Positions 59,806 through 64,000 of a DNA stretch of 64,000 bases are shown here, in pieces (positions within the stretch are counted from its first letter, which is position 1; each line of letters begins with the position of its first letter). A program made the position numbers and the translations under genes. The notes beneath the pieces were generated by a model. That model saw only the letters and a list, made by a program, of their open reading frames with translations. It searched no databases and was not told where the DNA came from. Source of the stretch: Clostridium_B lapidicellarium (lineage in GTDB: Bacteria; Bacillota; Clostridia; Clostridiales; Clostridiaceae); the NCBI RefSeq assembly GCF_041224415.1, contig NZ_JBGFFE010000001.1:62001-126000 (forward strand). Direction: 5' to 3'.

Positions 59806-62800
59806 TTAACAGGCATTTTCCAAATCCACAGAAACTATCTTTGAAACTCCCTTTTCCTCCATAGTAACTCCATACATGACATCACTTACCTCCATAGTGG
59901 CCTTTCTATGGGTTATCACAATAAATTGAGTATCCTCAGAGAATTTTTTAAGAAATTTTGCATATCTAACTACATTTGCCTCGTCCAGTGCCGCCTCTAT
60001 TTCATCCAATATGCAAAAGGGGGTTGGCTTGAGCTTGAGTATTGCAAACAGCAGCGCTATGGCAGATAATCCTTTTTCACCTCCTGACAAAAGATTTATA
60101 TTCTGAAGTTTTTTTCCCGGGGGCTGGACCGTTATATCTATGTCTGAAGTGAGTTCATCACCATCTACAAGCACCAGATCCGCACTTCCACCATCAAATA
60201 GTTCTCTAAAAATGAAATTGAAATTTTTCCTCAGTTTACTAAAATTTTCTTTAAAAAGAGCCTTCATTTTTTTAGTCATCATGTCTATCACATCTTCAAG
60301 TTCACCTTTTGACTTTACGAGATCATTCCTTTGAGAACTCAAAAATGTTGTTTTTTCCTTCAGAGAATCATATTCCTCTATAGCTCCCAAATTGACTGTT
60401 CCAAGTCCTGAAACAGCATTTTTTAAATCCAGTATTTCCCTGTTATACCTGTTCAAATTGTCTATATCCTTCTTATACTTCAGGGCATCTTCATAGGTAA
60501 TTTCCAGATCATCTTTCAACTTTAAACTCATATTTCTTTCTTCTTCCGAAAGCTTAGCAAGAGATAATTGCATTCTGTGAATTCCCTGTTCTTTCTTATT
60601 TATCACAAGTGCCAGATCTTCCAATTTATCATTGTGCTTTTTTACACTGTTCCTTAATCTTGTAATCTCCAAACTGTTTGATTTTACAGAGTCTTTGATC
60701 TTCTCTATTTTCAGCTTCACACTATCTATATTCTTTAAATTGTCAGCCTTCTTTAATTCACAAATATGTATATTTTTTCTACAATTTTCAATTTCTTTTC
60801 CTATGCCTGATTTTTTTAATTCCAGTTCGTCTCTTTCACCTGCCAGTCTTTTCAGCTCCTGTGATCTATTTAAAATATTCTCATCAATCTTTGCCTTTTT
60901 TATTTTTAGCTGGGTAAGTTTTCCCATCTTATCTTGAGAGTCTTTCTTATTCTTCTCCAATTCCCCTTCTATTTGCGAAATATTTTTATTATCCTCTGCC
61001 TGTTTTTTGTAAAGCATTTCCAAATTCATTTTCTCTTTCTGTAATTTGCCTTTATTGGTATCAATATCTTTAGAAATTCTATCGACTTCCCTATTGGATA
61101 TCTTTACATTCTCAAGTAATTTTGAATTTTCCCTTTTTATGCCATCCAGCTTGCCCTGCATCTTAGTCATCTCTATATTTTCATCATAAATTTTATCTTT
61201 CAAAGTCAAAATATTTTTATTATTCCCATCAATTACTTTTTTATTATCTTCCATCTTATCATTTAAATTCTCAATCTTAGCACGTATATCTTTCATATTT
61301 TCAGAAATTTCAGCTGTCTCTCTTTTCCTTCCTATTATGTTATTACTTCTCCTTTTGATACTGCCGCCTGTAAGAGAACCTCCAGGGTTTACAACATCCC
61401 CCAAAAGAGTCACTATCTTAAACCTGTATCCACACGATTTAGCTATCCCAAGAGCACTGTTCATGTCAGTGCAAATTATCGTCCTTCCCAACATATAATC
61501 CATAACAGCTCTAAATCCACTTCTGCATTCTAAAAGTTCGCTGGCAATACCTACATATCCCTTTATATTTTTAAACCTGTCTGTATTCAATATCTTTCTG
61601 CCCTTGATTGTAGTAAGAGGCAAAAATGTGGCCCTGCCCAGCCTGTTTTTTTTCAAATAATTTATAAGAAATTTGGCCATATTTTCATTTTTAGTTATTA
61701 TATTGGATATGGCACCTCCAAGGGCAATCTCTATACATATTTCAAATTTTTTTTGTAGATTTATGACTTCACCCACCAGGAAACAATCATTTTCACCAAC
61801 ATCTAATTTACCTTTTTTTATTTCCATCATAAGCGATCTTGCAGTTCTATTATAACCCTCATAGTGTTCTTCAAAATTGACAAGCATGGCATAGTTTGCC
61901 TCCAACTTACTATAAGTTGTATTTAATTCACTCAGGTTTTTCTGTTGAGATAAAAAAATTTTATTTAATTTGATATTTTTTCTTCTGCTTTCATCAACAG
62001 CAGTTTTATATTTTTTAATATTACCTTTTATATCCTCTATTTTGGAAAGCATAATATCTTTCGTACTGGAATTAATTTTTACAGAATCGCCATAACTTTT
62101 ACAGGAATTCCTTATATTTTGAATCTTTTCTCCCATATCGCCTATATCTTTTTCAATTGAAATTATATTATTTTTCAATCCAGATATATTTCTCAAATGT
62201 TCTATTTCATTTTCCTTCAGGGCTCTATATTTTTTCTCTCTTTCAACTATATTTTTTTCAATTTTTTTTACAATATCATAATGTTCTTTTAGTTCTGTGT
62301 CTATTTCCTTTTCGTCCAATTTTAGCTTAGAAATATCAGCAGCCTGTATACTGCTCTGGTTTATATTTTCAGTTTGCTTACTTTTTATCTTATCCAGCTC
62401 CAGCACAGCCTTCTCCAAAGTTTTTTCTATGTTATTTTTTTGCTGTGCCAACAATTTTATACTGCTGTCTATTTTCTGAACACACTCTTTATTTTTATAA
62501 TAATTTTTTCTATAAGTAGAATTTTCCCTGTTAAAGTTTTCCATTTGTTCATTCCATCGTGTCACTTTTAACTTTAACTCGGCAAATTCTGAATTTAACT
62601 TGCCGGTGTCACGTTTGGTATGGTCTGTGGATTCTTTTATTCTATTTATTTTTTCCCTTAACTTTTCAATAGAATGAACCAGAAGGTTTATTCTCATTTC
62701 TTTCAGTTTCCCAGAAAGTCTCAAAAATTCATTTGCCTTTTCCCTTTCATTTTTGAGAGGTTCCAGTCTTTCCTCATAACTTTCTAAAATATCTCCTATC

Positions 62801-63369
62801 CTCAACAAATTCTCATGAGTGCTTTCCAGTTTTTTTTCTGATTCCTCTTTTCTCCAGCGAAATTTTACAATCCCAGCTGCTTCCTCCAAAACATATCTCC
62901 TGTACTCCGGCCTGCCGTTTAAAATAGACTCTATATTACCCTGCCCTATTATGGAATAGCCCTCTTTCCCTATACCTGTGTCCATAAAAAGTTCATTTAT
63001 ATCCTTTAGCCTGCACTGTGTATTATTTATATAGTATTCGCTCTCTCCAGATCTATAAAGTCTTCTTGAAATAGTGACATCAGAATAATCTATAGGAAGT
63101 TTCCTATCAGTATTATCAAGGGTAAGATAAACTTGACACAATCCCACCGGTTTCCTAAATTGAGTTCCGGCAAAAATCACATCCTCCATCTTTCCCCCTC
63201 TCAAATTTTTTATGCTCTGTTCCCCAAGCACCCACTTGACTGCATCCGAAATATTACTTTTTCCGCTTCCATTTGGACCTACAATAGAAGTAATTCCATC
63301 GTTAAACACCAGTTCTGTCTTATCCGCAAAGGATTTAAAGCCTTTCATACCAATAGTCTTTAAAAACAT
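59806..63369 (-). CDS. smc: Chromosome partition protein SMC
   Basis: ATP-driven loop-extruding condensin. 1187 aa: N-terminal Walker A GPNGSGKSN (about 32), long coiled coils (about 165-500 and 680-1010), hinge (about 510-670, VGEVINLQKKFEICIEIALGG), and C-terminal ABC signature LLSGGEKGLSA with Walker B LDEIEAALDEANV. Works with ScpA/B, not in this window. The ATG follows GGGAG. Conserved rnc-smc-ftsY order, with one small extra gene. Confidence 0.98.
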   Translation of the reverse strand: MFLKTIGMKGFKSFADKTELVFNDGITSIVGPNGSGKSNISDAVKWVLGEQSIKNLRGGKMEDVIFAGTQFRKPVGLCQVYLTLDNTDRKLPIDYSDVTISRRLYRSGESEYYINNTQCRLKDINELFMDTGIGKEGYSIIGQGNIESILNGRPEYRRYVLEEAAGIVKFRWRKEESEKKLESTHENLLRIGDILESYEERLEPLKNEREKANEFLRLSGKLKEMRINLLVHSIEKLREKINRIKESTDHTKRDTGKLNSEFAELKLKVTRWNEQMENFNRENSTYRKNYYKNKECVQKIDSSIKLLAQQKNNIEKTLEKAVLELDKIKSKQTENINQSSIQAADISKLKLDEKEIDTELKEHYDIVKKIEKNIVEREKKYRALKENEIEHLRNISGLKNNIISIEKDIGDMGEKIQNIRNSCKSYGDSVKINSSTKDIMLSKIEDIKGNIKKYKTAVDESRRKNIKLNKIFLSQQKNLSELNTTYSKLEANYAMLVNFEEHYEGYNRTARSLMMEIKKGKLDVGENDCFLVGEVINLQKKFEICIEIALGGAISNIITKNENMAKFLINYLKKNRLGRATFLPLTTIKGRKILNTDRFKNIKGYVGIASELLECRSGFRAVMDYMLGRTIICTDMNSALGIAKSCGYRFKIVTLLGDVVNPGGSLTGGSIKRRSNNIIGRKRETAEISENMKDIRAKIENLNDKMEDNKKVIDGNNKNILTLKDKIYDENIEMTKMQGKLDGIKRENSKLLENVKISNREVDRISKDIDTNKGKLQKEKMNLEMLYKKQAEDNKNISQIEGELEKNKKDSQDKMGKLTQLKIKKAKIDENILNRSQELKRLAGERDELELKKSGIGKEIENCRKNIHICELKKADNLKNIDSVKLKIEKIKDSVKSNSLEITRLRNSVKKHNDKLEDLALVINKKEQGIHRMQLSLAKLSEEERNMSLKLKDDLEITYEDALKYKKDIDNLNRYNREILDLKNAVSGLGTVNLGAIEEYDSLKEKTTFLSSQRNDLVKSKGELEDVIDMMTKKMKALFKENFSKLRKNFNFIFRELFDGGSADLVLVDGDELTSDIDITVQPPGKKLQNINLLSGGEKGLSAIALLFAILKLKPTPFCILDEIEAALDEANVVRYAKFLKKFSEDTQFIVITHRKATMEVSDVMYGVTMEEKGVSKIVSVDLENAC

Positions 63370-63383
63370 AAAATAGACACTCC

Positions 63384-63479
63384 CTATCTAAAAAGCATCG
63401 GCAATAATCCCAGTATAAATATAAACACTACAAAAACCACAAGTGCCCTAGTCATTCTATCCCTGGTCTTTTTTTTCAT
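63384..63479 (-). CDS. 31-aa single-helix membrane peptide between rnc and smc
   Basis: ATG at 63479 preceded by AAGGAGAG with good spacing. Basic N-terminus (MKKKTRDRMTRA) then one hydrophobic helix (LVVFVVFIFILGLLPMLF). No family recognised. It sits in the rnc-smc spacer and is likely co-transcribed with both. Confidence 0.6.
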   Translation of the reverse strand: MKKKTRDRMTRALVVFVVFIFILGLLPMLFR

Positions 63480-63540
63480 AATATCCACTCTCCTTATAAT
63501 ATATTTCTATCCGAAGTCGTGAAAATTTCTGTATCTATAA

Positions 63541-64000
63541 TTAACTTTTCAGCTGCAGATTGCTCAAAGCATTATGGGCGGCATTCTGCTCCGATTCTTT
63601 TTTACTATAACCTACACCTTTGCCTAACACATCTTTATTATCTATACACACTTCAGTATAAAATTTTCTCCTGTGAGGTGGGCCGTCAAATTTCACAAGT
63701 ATATAATCTATGGATACATCCCCATTTTTTTGAAGAATTTCCTGAAGTTTTGTTTTATAATCCAATATTATTTTATTTTCCATAGCCTTTTTTATAACAT
63801 CCTTAAAATTATCAATGATAAATTTTCTAGCCACTTCGTATCCAAACTCCACATGAACCGCCGCAATAATGGCCTCCACGCAATCTGCCAGTATAGAAGT
63901 TCTCTCCCTACCTCCTGTGATCTCTTCACCTTTACTCATCCTTATATATCTCCCTATATCCCACCTTTTGGCTACCTCATAGAGGGAATTTTCACAGACT
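63541..64000 (-). CDS. rnc: Ribonuclease III, C-terminal part (runs off the right edge)
   Basis: Double-strand RNA endonuclease for rRNA and mRNA processing. The reading frame is open to base 64000, so the true start lies outside; 152 codons are visible. They hold the end of the catalytic domain (MSKGEEITGGRERTSILADCVEAIIAAV) and a complete dsRNA-binding domain (about the last 70 residues, GVGYSKKESEQNAAHNALSNL). In this strand order it leads the rnc-smc-ftsY operon. Confidence 0.96.
   Translation of the reverse strand, partial: VCENSLYEVAKRWDIGRYIRMSKGEEITGGRERTSILADCVEAIIAAVHVEFGYEVARKFIIDNFKDVIKKAMENKIILDYKTKLQEILQKNGDVSIDYILVKFDGPPHRRKFYTEVCIDNKDVLGKGVGYSKKESEQNAAHNALSNLQLKS

Noticed and set aside
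1..64000. tRNA, rRNA, CRISPR, insertion sequence or prophage
   Set aside because: No cloverleaf with CCA-proximal features, no regularly spaced repeats, and no transposase or phage genes were found in reading the window.

Overview
This window is chromosomal DNA of a low-GC, spore-forming Clostridium-like Firmicute. The evidence is the AT-rich sequence, strong AGGAGG-type ribosome binding sites, sporulation genes (spoVS, an spoIIIE-type translocase, ymxH/ymxG-like genes), CodY, RNase Y, PolC and a clostridial-style RecA operator. Nearly every gene is a housekeeping gene on the minus strand. I saw no phage, insertion sequence, CRISPR array, rRNA or tRNA. The exact species cannot be settled from the sequence alone.

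Layout. Bases 1-6500 hold the start of gap (minus), a lone gltX (plus) with its own promoter and leader hairpin, and a minus-strand run of purB, an FAD/[2Fe-2S] oxidoreductase and an unrecognised His-rich protein. Bases 6500-11150 hold an HPr protein, an aminotransferase, a three-gene membrane cassette (UbiA-type prenyltransferase, GT-C glycosyltransferase, small transporter) and spoVS. Bases 11300-25160 hold rny, recA (with SOS box), pgsA, rimO, ftsK/spoIIIE, a ylzJ-like small gene, tepA, dapG, ymxH, a M16 peptidase, pnp and rpsO.

Bases 25170-32290 are the ribF-truB-nrnA-rbfA-infB-ylxR-nusA-rimP translation operon, with ylxQ missing. Bases 32500-43310 hold polC, ispG, rseP, dxr, cdsA, uppS, frr and pyrH: replication, isoprenoid and envelope lipid synthesis, and ribosome recycling. 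Then come tsf, rpsB, codY, topA and dprA. On the plus strand lie comM, a 56-residue membrane protein and yraN. Bases 52418-64000 are the rnhB-rbgA-lepB-rplS-trmD-rimM-khpA-rpsP-ffh-ylxM-ftsY-smc-rnc block (listed in map order; transcription runs from rnc towards rnhB), which couples ribosome maturation, protein targeting and chromosome condensation.

The most interesting material is not protein coding. The 664-base gap between codY and topA contains two separate, strongly structured minus-strand RNA candidates. One follows the topA stop directly (46560-46758) and may be a raiA-type noncoding RNA. The other is a roughly 400-nt leader of codY with about six helices. Other regulatory structures are a sigma-H promoter built into the rny terminator ahead of spoVS, a LexA box at recA, an attenuator-like hairpin before gltX, leaders of rpsO and rplS, a rpsB-tsf intercistronic fold that may mask tsf initiation, and an 18-bp perfect hairpin starting at the khpA stop codon.
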